Assembly: GCA_002346675.1 (NCBI GenBank)
Contig: DEAI01000011.1
Coordinates: 385,530-449,529 of the forward strand
Reading direction: 5' to 3'
Source: Fidelibacterota bacterium UBA2986
Lineage (GTDB): Bacteria > Fidelibacterota > Marinisomatia > Marinisomatales > AB-629-J13
DNA length: 64,000 nucleotides
The position numbers and the translations under genes are program-made. The notes beneath the pieces are model-generated. The model ran no database searches, had not been told where the DNA came from, and was given only the letters and a program-made list of their open reading frames with translations. Positions 1-8,649 of this stretch are shown one piece after another (position 1 is the first letter of the stretch; each line of letters begins with the position of its first letter).

Positions 1-3000
1 AAAATGAAAATGTATTGGAACCTCCATCAAAAACACCATCTAAATCATACTCCATGATTTGTACATAATCATTTCCCCCGTCAAAGTTTAAAGCAAATCC
101 GGGGCCATAAAAAATATAAGTACAGCTACCATCTTCAAAGATATTTTCCGAATTATAATTATTTGCTTCTGAATCAGTACAGCCGGTGCAGCTTAAATTA
201 TTACCTTCACAAATACCGCAATCATCTAGTCCTCCACTATCTGAAAAAATAAAATCAGATCCAATACCTATGTACCCTTCACATGCAGAAGGTCCGATAA
301 ATCCATCAAAAGATTCGTCAGAACAAATAGGAGTCCAGTTGCCACATTGACCGTTGCAGTCCATATACAGATTTTCTCCTCCACATACTCCACAGTCATC
401 AAGCTGTTCTGTACAGGATTCGATACTAATCTCTGATTGAAATAATGTACTTTCTAACCCCGCGCTGCTGGTTACTACCAGACTTACCAGATAAGTTCCC
501 GGAGATGAATAGTAATAATTTGGGGAAGGTTCATTAGAAGTATTCCCATCACCAAAGTCCCATGCCCATTCCATCAGTTCTATAAAATTTCCTTCAGATG
601 AAAGGTCTGTAAAAAAAACAGAATAATTATTTACTTCGTAATCAAACGAAGCGGTTGGGTTTTCAAAAAGAGAAGTTGTAATTAATAATGCTGAACCATT
701 TTCTAGCTCTGATGCTGCAGGAGCGTATATGTTGTTAAATGTGTATTCCAAACCATCATTACCCATGTGGTTTTCTATACCAATTGTACAATACCCTCCG
801 TGAATAGGTGTATTCCCCGCATAATTCCCGGATGAAGTATTATTAAACGTTTTGTATTGAATTTTGATATATCCATCACCGTAAGGAGCAGCATGGGAAT
901 TATATAAAATTGCCTGAAAAGCTTCAATTGAATTCTGGTTCTGAGTACGCATGTTAGACCATTCAACAATTACAAATTGATTGTCTGGGTCTTCAAATAG
1001 AATTACATCTCCACTGTAAGCAGTTTTTAAATCATCCCAAAATGCAGCAATCATGGGTGAAGGTCCCCCTGCTCCAGGTATAGGGTAATTTCGAAATGAT
1101 TCCATGTTGGTTTCCCCCATGGCAATCCATCCGTTGGAATTAATAGTCATATTTTCATAATCTATTCCATAAAACTGAAAAGAGAATGGAAGCTCAACAA
1201 TAACAGATGAATTTGAAAAGTTACCGTTTCCATTATCTGATAAATACAAATCTGTGCCGGTGCCTCCGAAATCAGGGTCAATTTCAATCCACTCATAATC
1301 AAGTGCTATATTGTATCCTATATCTGACATATCATAAATGTAATATCCATATTGATCCGGGCCAAGTGGATCACTTAAAGAAACTTCACCTATATTCAGA
1401 GTTAGAGATTGTAGGTTATCATAGCCGTTAGCGTTATAAAATCGAATTGGCAGAGATAAGATTGTTCCGGAAACCACATTATGACTTGTAGAAATTGTAA
1501 AACAATCTAAACAGGTAATAATCTCATTTGGTTGAATTGTACCAATTTCTCTTTCTCCATCAATTATTTCTATATACTCATCATTATATATCAGTTCAGC
1601 AAAAACATTTTGGACTGAGACAGTGCCTAAATTTTGAACTGTCAATTGAATATTGGAAGTTTGGTCTTTTTCTACAAAAACATTGTTTTCAATAATCAAG
1701 TGTCCGCCAAAAACAAAATGAGGAACAGCACCTGTCCAATTTTCTCCAGAATCATCTGTAATATGGATGCGGAGGCTTAAATCTTCCCCATCTATTGCAG
1801 AGGGATTGAGAGATAGGGTGAACCCCTCACCAAATGAAGACGTTCCAGGGGCAATCGTTCCATAATTATCTTCATTTATAAGCATTGTGACGTGTGGAGA
1901 CATAGATTCAAGAATGGCATGTATTCCTGTAACATTGGAGATCCCATAATTTTTTAAAGGGATTAGTATATTTATAGTTTCTCCTGGATTTATAAGTTGA
2001 TTACCACCTTCTCCATCATCAATAATTATATCCTGTGACGTATCAATATTTATCAATTTACCATCCGTTATTATTTCAAAATCACCAATAAAAGGAACTA
2101 CATTTTGTTTAGTTACAGTAACATTTACATCACCACCATTAATATAGTCTAAATCGAACGTTACATTTCCATTTTGATTTGTAAACCCATTGAGAAATAT
2201 TTCGTCATTACCTTTTAATAAAGTCACTCTAGCGTTTTCCAAAGGCGTCTCATTTGAATCTTCTACATGTATATCAATGAAATTTGTTCCAAAGGGGATA
2301 TCAGATATGTATTGGACAGCTATATTTCCAGGAGTATCAGTCCATAAGTGAGTAGCAGGATCGCCCATTAAATTATTCCATTGAGTAAATGCACTGACCC
2401 AGTTGTATGGATTGGTTGGGTATGTGTTAAGAAGTGTAAGTTTTCCATGCGCAAGGCCTCCACCTGCTGTTTCTATTTTTTTTGTAATAATTCCATCATA
2501 AATACCCATGTCAATAATATTATTAAATGCTGTATGTGTGTTCCAGGTTGCTGTCCCAATTCCTGCAACCCCTCCTTTAGGATTTGAGACAGAGCCCGCC
2601 CTTAAAAATTTTTCTGACATACTAGTATGGTCTTGTGCAAATGAGCCTGTTCCACAAGTAATGATTGTAGCAAAAGGAAGTTTATAGCCATTGTTTGCAT
2701 CATCAATATTCCCATTGTCAAATCCACTTACTCCTTGAATACCACGATAGTTAAAAAATAGGACACCTTCATCTAATTGGGATTCCATCCAACTTGACCA
2801 ACCTCCACCCGAAATTTTAAGACGCACGTCTTCAAAACCATAAGCAGTCATAGTTTCAGAAATATATTCATTTGTAATCACTGTTGAATAGCCGGAAGCT
2901 GTACTGGGGTCTCCAATCAAGGCCGCTTTTTCAAAATAAGGCAACATAGTTGATGCAAAGGTTGCTTTTTCGTAATGAATAATTTTATTTACAACTATAG

Positions 3001-4018
3001 CCAATTCGGTAGTAGATCTAACGGAAATTCGACCCATTAGTACTTCAGGAAGTAAGTCGGCCCCTTCCAATTGGCTATATGGATGGTCTCCTTCACATTG
3101 CCCTCCATAGTCATTGTGTCCCCAACTTTCATAAAATGTAGGGACACTAAATGACCCTCCTACATCTCCAACTAAAGCTACATACTCAGGGGGGATACTC
3201 AAACTATTATAAGCATTTAAGATGTAGTTTTTTATCGAGCTAGAGGAACTTCCTGTTTCATTCAAGGATGCTGTATAGACAACATACCCCCGCTTGTGTC
3301 TCCAATTAACTAATTGCTGAAAACTACCATTGATTTCAGAGTTTCCACCACAAATATATAAAATTGATGGGGGCTGATATTCTGTATTTCTACTCCTTTC
3401 TTCATAGTTTAGAACCAACGTGGAATATAATTTATCAAATATTTTTGATGGAAGTCTTTGAACCCTATTTTCCTCTTCCCTATCTCCTGTTTCAATCACT
3501 TCAATTTGAATTTCGTCTAAGACCTCTAAAGTTTTCTGGGAAATATTATAGCGGTAGGGAACTACACTTACATTCAATAAATGAAGATCTCTCATAATCA
3601 ATCTATCTGATACTTCAAGAATGGATTCAGGATAGACCGTATCCTTTTCATAAAATGAGGAATCCATAAACTTAATAAAACCCGGTTCTTCAGTTTTGTC
3701 CTTGTTTTGGAATGGAAATACTGTAATATTAGTGATTGTATGAGATTCTATAATATTACATGTCACAGAATATTCTTTATTTGGTTCTACTTGAATAAGG
3801 GTGGAAAAGCGTGGAAGTTCTGGACGACCATAATCTGTTGTAGTTCCTCCACTAGGTGAAATGATTTTGATAAAATTATTTTGAGATTCAAAAATTGTTT
3901 CCTCATTTAGGAACTGGATATTAGTTTTTTCCGGAGTATCATCTTTAAGTGTGAATTGCGCATATAAAACACTGCATATAAAGATACTAGTAAATAGCTT
4001 AGAGAATAGATTAATCAT
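1..4018 (-). CDS. Gingipain-like C25 family cysteine protease, C-terminus cut by window edge
   Basis: This is a secreted surface protease of at least 1339 residues; the reading frame stays open to base 1, so the C-terminus lies outside the window. The N-terminus (MINLFSKLFTSIFICSVLYA) is a signal peptide, followed by a propeptide-like beta-rich region. The C25 catalytic dyad is visible as His301 in GHNDYGGQC and Cys455 in IITCGTGSF. Downstream are Ig-like domains, a PKD domain (WDFGDGNTSNEPSPNYYY), two DDCG[VI]C cysteine repeats and the start of a LamG-like domain (FDGGNDYVQI) at the window edge. C25 proteases of the FCB group are type IX secretion cargo, so a sorting domain would be expected beyond the edge. 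Family assignment is firm; the substrate is unknown. Confidence 0.85.
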   Translation of the reverse strand, partial: MINLFSKLFTSIFICSVLYAQFTLKDDTPEKTNIQFLNEETIFESQNNFIKIISPSGGTTTDYGRPELPRFSTLIQVEPNKEYSVTCNIIESHTITNITVFPFQNKDKTEEPGFIKFMDSSFYEKDTVYPESILEVSDRLIMRDLHLLNVSVVPYRYNISQKTLEVLDEIQIEVIETGDREEENRVQRLPSKIFDKLYSTLVLNYEERSRNTEYQPPSILYICGGNSEINGSFQQLVNWRHKRGYVVYTASLNETGSSSSSIKNYILNAYNSLSIPPEYVALVGDVGGSFSVPTFYESWGHNDYGGQCEGDHPYSQLEGADLLPEVLMGRISVRSTTELAIVVNKIIHYEKATFASTMLPYFEKAALIGDPSTASGYSTVITNEYISETMTAYGFEDVRLKISGGGWSSWMESQLDEGVLFFNYRGIQGVSGFDNGNIDDANNGYKLPFATIITCGTGSFAQDHTSMSEKFLRAGSVSNPKGGVAGIGTATWNTHTAFNNIIDMGIYDGIITKKIETAGGGLAHGKLTLLNTYPTNPYNWVSAFTQWNNLMGDPATHLWTDTPGNIAVQYISDIPFGTNFIDIHVEDSNETPLENARVTLLKGNDEIFLNGFTNQNGNVTFDLDYINGGDVNVTVTKQNVVPFIGDFEIITDGKLINIDTSQDIIIDDGEGGNQLINPGETINILIPLKNYGISNVTGIHAILESMSPHVTMLINEDNYGTIAPGTSSFGEGFTLSLNPSAIDGEDLSLRIHITDDSGENWTGAVPHFVFGGHLIIENNVFVEKDQTSNIQLTVQNLGTVSVQNVFAELIYNDEYIEIIDGEREIGTIQPNEIITCLDCFTISTSHNVVSGTILSLPIRFYNANGYDNLQSLTLNIGEVSLSDPLGPDQYGYYIYDMSDIGYNIALDYEWIEIDPDFGGTGTDLYLSDNGNGNFSNSSVIVELPFSFQFYGIDYENMTINSNGWIAMGETNMESFRNYPIPGAGGPSPMIAAFWDDLKTAYSGDVILFEDPDNQFVIVEWSNMRTQNQNSIEAFQAILYNSHAAPYGDGYIKIQYKTFNNTSSGNYAGNTPIHGGYCTIGIENHMGNDGLEYTFNNIYAPAASELENGSALLITTSLFENPTASFDYEVNNYSVFFTDLSSEGNFIELMEWAWDFGDGNTSNEPSPNYYYSSPGTYLVSLVVTSSAGLESTLFQSEISIESCTEQLDDCGVCGGENLYMDCNGQCGNWTPICSDESFDGFIGPSACEGYIGIGSDFIFSDSGGLDDCGICEGNNLSCTGCTDSEANNYNSENIFEDGSCTYIFYGPGFALNFDGGNDYVQIMEYDLDGVFDGGSNTFSF

Positions 4019-4078
4019 ACCTTTTGGGAGACTTGGTTTAAAAAATAATTAATAATTTATAAAAGAAATTTAAGCGAT

Positions 4079-4675
4079 TTATATTTTATAATTTTCATCT
4101 TTTTGGTTATCCTTATTGGCACAATAATTAACTATTTCTTGAAGATCCCTTTTTGTATTCATATTCCAAAAACACTTGCACTCATTAAAGTTGACAAATG
4201 TAGTATTTATTTTTTCAACAAATTTAAATATACTATAGCGTTGTTTTACGAGGTCCATTTCAATTTTTGATATAATTCGTTTATGATAAAAGCCACAAGC
4301 TACTTGTATTTTGTCATTAGCTATGGGTAGAACAGCGTCTCTGTTTTTAGAAATGTATTGTTCAAGACGGTAAAAAATTAATGGATCAATTAGGGGTAAG
4401 TCACAGGATATAATAAAACTCCAATCTTGTTTTGAGTTAAGTAAAGCGGTATGAATTCCATTCAATGGTGTTTGTATATCAAAAGTGTCCGCAATAAAAG
4501 GATAGGATAGGTCTTTGGGTTCTCTTTTACCAATAACAAACCGGCTCTCAAAATTATGGCACATTCCCCATATTTGATCGATTAGCTTGACATTATTCAA
4601 TACCGCTTTCCATTTTGGTGATCCAAAGCGGCGACTCATACCACCGATTAGTATAAATGCTGAAGCGTTAATCAT
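4079..4675 (-). CDS. mobA: Molybdenum cofactor guanylyltransferase MobA
   Basis: MobA transfers GMP from GTP to molybdopterin to make the MGD form of the cofactor used by DMSO-reductase-family enzymes. The N-terminal nucleotide loop LIGGMSRRFGSPKW fits the family GGxSxRxGxxK pattern, SCDLPLID is the metal/nucleotide-binding aspartate segment, and NMNTKRDL matches the C-terminal N-N-TP-DL signature with K in place of P. At 198 residues it has normal length. It is transcribed divergently from the arsR-tusA operon across a 77-base AT-rich gap and supplies the cofactor needed by the molybdoenzyme encoded at 8650-11505. Confidence 0.88.
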   Translation of the reverse strand: MINASAFILIGGMSRRFGSPKWKAVLNNVKLIDQIWGMCHNFESRFVIGKREPKDLSYPFIADTFDIQTPLNGIHTALLNSKQDWSFIISCDLPLIDPLIFYRLEQYISKNRDAVLPIANDKIQVACGFYHKRIISKIEMDLVKQRYSIFKFVEKINTTFVNFNECKCFWNMNTKRDLQEIVNYCANKDNQKDENYKI

Positions 4676-4703
4676 ATTATAATTTAAAATTATTTTACTT
4701 TAT

Positions 4704-4746
4704 ACATAGTGTTTACTTTATATAGTATTATTTATATATTCTATGT
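4704..4746. promoter_or_regulatory. Candidate operator in the mobA/arsR divergent promoter region
   Basis: The 77-base gap between mobA and arsR is very AT-rich and carries the inverted half-sites ACATAG (4704-4709) and CTATGT (4741-4746), with an inner pair of TATATA elements. ArsR-family repressors often bind AT-rich inverted repeats overlapping their own promoter. The spacing of the half-sites is wide, and in sequence of this composition such repeats can be chance. No clear Shine-Dalgarno sequence precedes the GTG start of arsR. Confidence 0.3.
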
Positions 4747-4752
4747 GCTACG

Positions 4753-5094
4753 GTGACTAGTAAAACTAAAATATCCCCAGATTTTATTCAAAATGCGGCA
4801 CGTATTTTAAAAACTCTTGGACATCCTCAACGGATAAAAATTGTTGAGTATCTGGAAGATGGTGAAAAACCAGTGAGCCAAATTCAGCGAAATTTGGATT
4901 TGATCCAACCCATTGTGAGTCAGCATTTAAAAATAATGCTTGATCGGGGCATTGTCAAATACCGACAGGAAGGAACCCGATACTATTATTCTCTAGCCAA
5001 TGATTTTATACTTAAAATATTGAGTTGTATGTCTGATGCACAGGAAATGATTTCTAGAGGGGAGTGGTCATTGGAAAACTTTAATAACAACTAA
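4753..5094 (+). CDS. ArsR-family winged-helix transcriptional regulator
   Basis: A 113-residue ArsR/SmtB-type repressor that probably controls the sulfur operon it heads. The core is LKTLGHPQRIKIVEYL, then the recognition helix around QPIVSQHLKIMLDRGIV and the wing KYRQEGTRYYYSL. It lacks the ELCVCDL-type metal site (the equivalent segment reads SQIQRNLDL) and has a single cysteine, Cys92. Sulfide/persulfide sensors of this family (BigR, SqrR) use two cysteines, so the signal is unclear. The GTG start is chosen because no in-frame ATG exists upstream; tusA follows 12 bases later. Confidence 0.82.
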   Translation: MTSKTKISPDFIQNAARILKTLGHPQRIKIVEYLEDGEKPVSQIQRNLDLIQPIVSQHLKIMLDRGIVKYRQEGTRYYYSLANDFILKILSCMSDAQEMISRGEWSLENFNNN

Positions 5095-5106
5095 GAGGGA
5101 GCAACT

Positions 5107-5343
5107 ATGAGCGATATTAATTTTGATCAGAAGTTGGATTGCAGGGGGCTAAGCTGCCCTTTGCCTGTATTAAAGACAAAAAAAGCCATAGATGAAATGA
5201 CCGTTGGTACGGTTCTAAAAATGGTATCTACTGATCCGGGATCAAAAAATGATGTAACAGCATGGGCCAAGCGAACTGGGAATGAGATTCTGGCAGCTGA
5301 AAATGATGGGACTGACTTCGTTTACTTTATTAAAAAGGGTTAG
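5107..5343 (+). CDS. tusA: TusA-family sulfur carrier protein
   Basis: A 78-residue TusA/SirA-like protein that carries sulfane sulfur as a persulfide between cytoplasmic enzymes. The defining motif is DCRGLSCPLPVLKTKKAI with the persulfide-carrying Cys17 in CPxP. The normal beta-alpha-beta-alpha-beta-beta length is kept. GGGAGCAAC before the ATG provides a good ribosome site. Its place directly before DsrE2-like and rhodanese genes matches rhd-tusA-dsrE2 clusters known from sulfur oxidisers, where these proteins relay sulfur to or from respiratory enzymes. Confidence 0.9.
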   Translation: MSDINFDQKLDCRGLSCPLPVLKTKKAIDEMTVGTVLKMVSTDPGSKNDVTAWAKRTGNEILAAENDGTDFVYFIKKG

Positions 5344-5350
5344 ATAAATT

Positions 5351-5866
5351 ATGAACAACAATGATCAGAAGCGAATGGCACTGATTGCATCCAAAGGGAC
5401 CCTTGATTGGGCATATCCACCTTTCATTTTGGCGTCCACTGCTGCAGCCATGGATATGGAAGTAGGTGTTTTCTTTACCTTTTATGGGCTTACATTATTG
5501 AACAAAGAGATTGATGCAAAGGTGGCCCCCCATACTAATCCCGCAATGCCTATGAAAATGCCGTTTGGTCCGAAAGGATTCCAAAATATTGAATGGCCTA
5601 TCCCAAATGTTCTTATGGGGAATGTCCCTGGGTTTGAGACTATGGCCACATCATTCATGAAAAAAACCTTTAAAAACAAGGGCGTTGCTACCATAGAGGA
5701 ATTAAGAGCAATCTGTATTGAGTCAGGTGTAAAAATGTTCGGTTGCCAAATGACCATGGACGTATTTGGATTTGAACAGGAACAATTTGTTGGAGGAACT
5801 GATATTGCTGGTGCAGCATCTTTTCTAGAATTTGCTGCTACTGCAGACATCACTCTATTTGTGTAA
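5351..5866 (+). CDS. DsrE2-like (DsrE/DsrF/DrsH family) sulfur-transfer protein
   Basis: A 171-residue DsrE-family protein of the DsrE2 type. It begins MALIASKGTLDWAYPPFILA, continues through the family VGVFFTFYGLTLL segment and ends with the conserved pair of cysteines in AICIESGVKMFGCQMTMD, likely persulfide sites. DsrE2 proteins are usually linked to TusA and rhodanese genes and are thought to move sulfur in the cytoplasm, sometimes at the membrane. It sits 7 bases after tusA and 13 before the rhodanese-MBL gene. Family firm; the partner is inferred from context. Confidence 0.85.
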   Translation: MNNNDQKRMALIASKGTLDWAYPPFILASTAAAMDMEVGVFFTFYGLTLLNKEIDAKVAPHTNPAMPMKMPFGPKGFQNIEWPIPNVLMGNVPGFETMATSFMKKTFKNKGVATIEELRAICIESGVKMFGCQMTMDVFGFEQEQFVGGTDIAGAASFLEFAATADITLFV

Positions 5867-5879
5867 TCGATAGTCAAGT

Positions 5880-7037
5880 TTGACCTTACAGTCCTATTCA
5901 GCTAAAGACCTATTTGATCATCTGACGAATCAGAATGAAATGATAATTCTGGATGTTCGGAATAAGGAAGATTTCAGCCGGTTTAATGTGGAGGGCCCCT
6001 TTCAATTTGATATAATGAATATCCCTTATTTTGATTTTATTGAAGAGGAGATCGTGTCCGTTTCAAAAGTCCCGCAAGACAAACCCATCAAGGTTGTGTG
6101 TGCGAAGGAAGGTTCGGCACAATACGTGGGAGAAATTCTTGTTAATCATGGTTTTGAGAATGTATCCTATTTGAGTGGTGGAATCAAAACCTGGGGAAAT
6201 TTACTGGCACCGAAACGAATCAATTCTCAATCTGATTCTTATGCACTATTTCAATTCATCCGTCCAGGGAAAGCGTCCTGTAATTATGGACTTATATATG
6301 ATGCAGAGATGATTATTTTTGACCCAAGTAAAAATATTGAGTTTTATGAATCATTTGCAATATCACAAAATTCTAAAATTGTAAAAACATTTGAAACGCA
6401 TCTCCAGGCTGATTACATCAGTGGTTCAAAAGAGATTGCAAATAAAACCGGTGCAGAAATTTTTGCTCATAATGGCGATTTCAAAGAAGCATCCTTTCAA
6501 TACAGTACTGTAAATGATGGAGAATCCTATTCAGTAGGGAAAGATGGACCGGAAATTCGAGTCCTTCACTCACCGGGGCACACCCCCGGAAGTACTAGCT
6601 ACATTGTTGATAATAAATATATAATTTCCGGCGATACTGTATTTATTCAGTCTATCGGCCGCCCGGATCTTGGGGGAAAAGTTGAGGAATGGTCCATCAT
6701 GTTGTACGATACATTGACCAATAAGATAATGGGTCTGAATGGAGACCTGGATGTACTGCCCGGCCATTATATGGACTGGAATGAAGCCAATTCAGATCTA
6801 ATTTTTTCAGAAAAACTAGCATATATTATTAAGCATAATGTCCATGTATACAATATGGATTCTGCAGAAAAATTCACGGAATTTATTAAAGATAATATGA
6901 GAAAGTCGCCGGATATATATCGTGAAATACGTAGAGTAAATACCGGTTGGTTAGATGTGAAGCTTGATGAAGCAGATGTTATGGATCTAGGAAAAAATGA
7001 ATGTACGGCTGTGGCCTATAATAAAATAAAAGGCTGA
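5880..7037 (+). CDS. Rhodanese / metallo-beta-lactamase fusion with altered metal ligands
   Basis: A 385-residue cytoplasmic fusion. Residues 1-115 form a rhodanese domain with active-site Cys74 (VVCAKEGSA); residues about 120-385 form an MBL domain like persulfide dioxygenases (ETHE1/PDO), but in reverse order to most PDO-rhodanese fusions. The usual THxHADH motif reads THLQADY here (residues 173-179): the second His, an iron ligand in ETHE1, is Gln176, and the final His is Tyr179. The other metal-site residues remain: His230 or His234 in HSPGHTPGS, Asp252 in SGDTVF and His296 in PGHYMDW. Dioxygenase activity is therefore doubtful; it may bind or transfer sulfur instead. The TTG start follows the dsrE2 stop; no strong ribosome site is visible. 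Confidence 0.82.
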   Translation: MTLQSYSAKDLFDHLTNQNEMIILDVRNKEDFSRFNVEGPFQFDIMNIPYFDFIEEEIVSVSKVPQDKPIKVVCAKEGSAQYVGEILVNHGFENVSYLSGGIKTWGNLLAPKRINSQSDSYALFQFIRPGKASCNYGLIYDAEMIIFDPSKNIEFYESFAISQNSKIVKTFETHLQADYISGSKEIANKTGAEIFAHNGDFKEASFQYSTVNDGESYSVGKDGPEIRVLHSPGHTPGSTSYIVDNKYIISGDTVFIQSIGRPDLGGKVEEWSIMLYDTLTNKIMGLNGDLDVLPGHYMDWNEANSDLIFSEKLAYIIKHNVHVYNMDSAEKFTEFIKDNMRKSPDIYREIRRVNTGWLDVKLDEADVMDLGKNECTAVAYNKIKG

Positions 7038-7039
7038 TA

Positions 7040-8647
7040 TTGAATTACGGATTTGTCATTGATAACCGTATGTGTATCGGCTGCCATGCCTGTACCGTTG
7101 CATGTAAAAGTGAACACGATGTTCCCATTGGTGTGAACCGCACTCATGTGAAATATATTGAAAAAGGAACGTTTCCTAATTCTACCCGAGAATTTTCCGT
7201 TCACAGATGTAACCATTGTGCAGATGCGCCCTGTGTAGAAATATGTCCTACAACTGCACTTTATACACGAGCGGACGGTATTGTTGATTTTGATAATGAC
7301 CGCTGTATTGGATGTAAATCTTGTATGCAAGCGTGTCCTTATGATGCACTTTATATCGATCCGGAGACCAACACAGCAGCAAAATGTAATTATTGTGCTC
7401 ATAAGATTGATGGTGGATATGAGCCAGCTTGTGTGGTCGTGTGCCCCGTAGAAGCCATTGTATCTGGAGATTTAGATGACCCCAAATCAAAAATCGCGCA
7501 ATTGGTGGCAAGCGAAGAAACCATGACCCGGAAACCTGAAAAAATGACGGTTCCCAATTTATATTATGTAAATGGGACAAAGGAAATGTTGGATCCAAAC
7601 GCTACTTCACAAAATCAAAAATATGTATGTTCTGAGCAATCAGCAGGAGTAGGGCACTACGCCAAATATGCGGAACAACGTTTAGAAGAATCCGATACCG
7701 AAAATCTTCTTATTCAATTGGCCATGGAAAATTCTTCACGAACAGGAGAATCTATCGATAGGCGTGCTATTGATGATGTTGCGAAAGAAATCCAACAAAA
7801 TGTGGACAGACAAAAAGCAAGACGAGTCTATGATTCCCCCAGTAAAGGTGTCCTTTGGGGCTGGGAAGTTCCGGCCTATGTATGGACAAAAGCCATTGCA
7901 ACTGGGACATTTATCATGATATCGATTTGGCAGTATTTCAATGGAGCACTAGACTCATCATCGGAAATGGCTGGACTCATAATAACACTTGTATTCATGG
8001 GATTAACTGGTGGCTTGTTGGTGAAAGATATTGATCGACCTGATCGGTTTCTCTATGTATTGCTTCGCCCTCAATGGAAGTCTTGGTTGGTGCGTGGTGC
8101 TTATATTATTACTAGCTTTGGCGGATTGGTATCCTTGAAATTATTGGATAATTATTTCCAGTTGGGACTCGATTGGTTGTGGATTCCTGGATTCGTATTT
8201 GCAGTATTAGGTGCGGTCTATACAGCATTCTTATTTAATCAAGCGCGAGCCCGAGATCTTTGGCAAACACCCATTCAATCGGCTATTCATATGTTGGTTC
8301 ATTCACTCATAGCGGGTTCAGTGGTCATGATGATAATTGCACCGGAATCAATCCGATGGATGGAGAATATACTGCTTTGGGGAATCGTTGCAAATGTGGT
8401 TATGATAGCTAAAGAATTTTTATTCTCACATGAGACACCCGATACAAAGAAAGCAATTGAGCTCATGACAAAAGGATATTATTCCAAATATTTTTGGGCT
8501 GGAATTGTGATTGGAAATTTGGCACCCATAGTCCTTTTAAATGTTTATTCTGGGATGGCAATTATTGCTGGTGGTTTAGCATTAGTCGGAATATTTTTAA
8601 CAGAATTTGTACGCATTCGTGTACCCCAAATGATACCTTTGAGTTAA
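7040..8647 (+). CDS. Fused four-cluster ferredoxin / NrfD-type membrane subunit (PsrB-PsrC-like)
   Basis: A 535-residue electron-transfer and quinone subunit. The N-terminal half has four [4Fe-4S] cysteine quartets: Cys12/15/18/22, Cys57/60/65/69, Cys89/92/95/99 and Cys116/119/131/135. A charged linker (about 190-270) leads to an NrfD/PsrC domain with roughly eight hydrophobic helices starting near WGWEVPAYVWTKAIATG. PsrB and PsrC are normally separate proteins. There is no signal peptide, so the Fe-S half should face the cytoplasm. The TTG start has AAAAGG 6 bases upstream, and the gene lies 2 bases after the previous stop and 2 before the catalytic subunit gene. It should pass electrons between the quinone pool and the molybdoenzyme. 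Confidence 0.87.
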   Translation: MNYGFVIDNRMCIGCHACTVACKSEHDVPIGVNRTHVKYIEKGTFPNSTREFSVHRCNHCADAPCVEICPTTALYTRADGIVDFDNDRCIGCKSCMQACPYDALYIDPETNTAAKCNYCAHKIDGGYEPACVVVCPVEAIVSGDLDDPKSKIAQLVASEETMTRKPEKMTVPNLYYVNGTKEMLDPNATSQNQKYVCSEQSAGVGHYAKYAEQRLEESDTENLLIQLAMENSSRTGESIDRRAIDDVAKEIQQNVDRQKARRVYDSPSKGVLWGWEVPAYVWTKAIATGTFIMISIWQYFNGALDSSSEMAGLIITLVFMGLTGGLLVKDIDRPDRFLYVLLRPQWKSWLVRGAYIITSFGGLVSLKLLDNYFQLGLDWLWIPGFVFAVLGAVYTAFLFNQARARDLWQTPIQSAIHMLVHSLIAGSVVMMIIAPESIRWMENILLWGIVANVVMIAKEFLFSHETPDTKKAIELMTKGYYSKYFWAGIVIGNLAPIVLLNVYSGMAIIAGGLALVGIFLTEFVRIRVPQMIPLS

Positions 8648-8649
8648 AT

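Noticed and set aside
5482..5877. 131-codon open frame on the minus strand
   Set aside because: It is a shadow of the DsrE2-like gene with no recognisable motif or ribosome site.
8494..8649. N-terminal extension of the molybdoenzyme frame upstream of 8650
   Set aside because: It lies wholly inside the preceding NrfD-type gene in another frame; an ATG sits 2 bases after that gene's stop.
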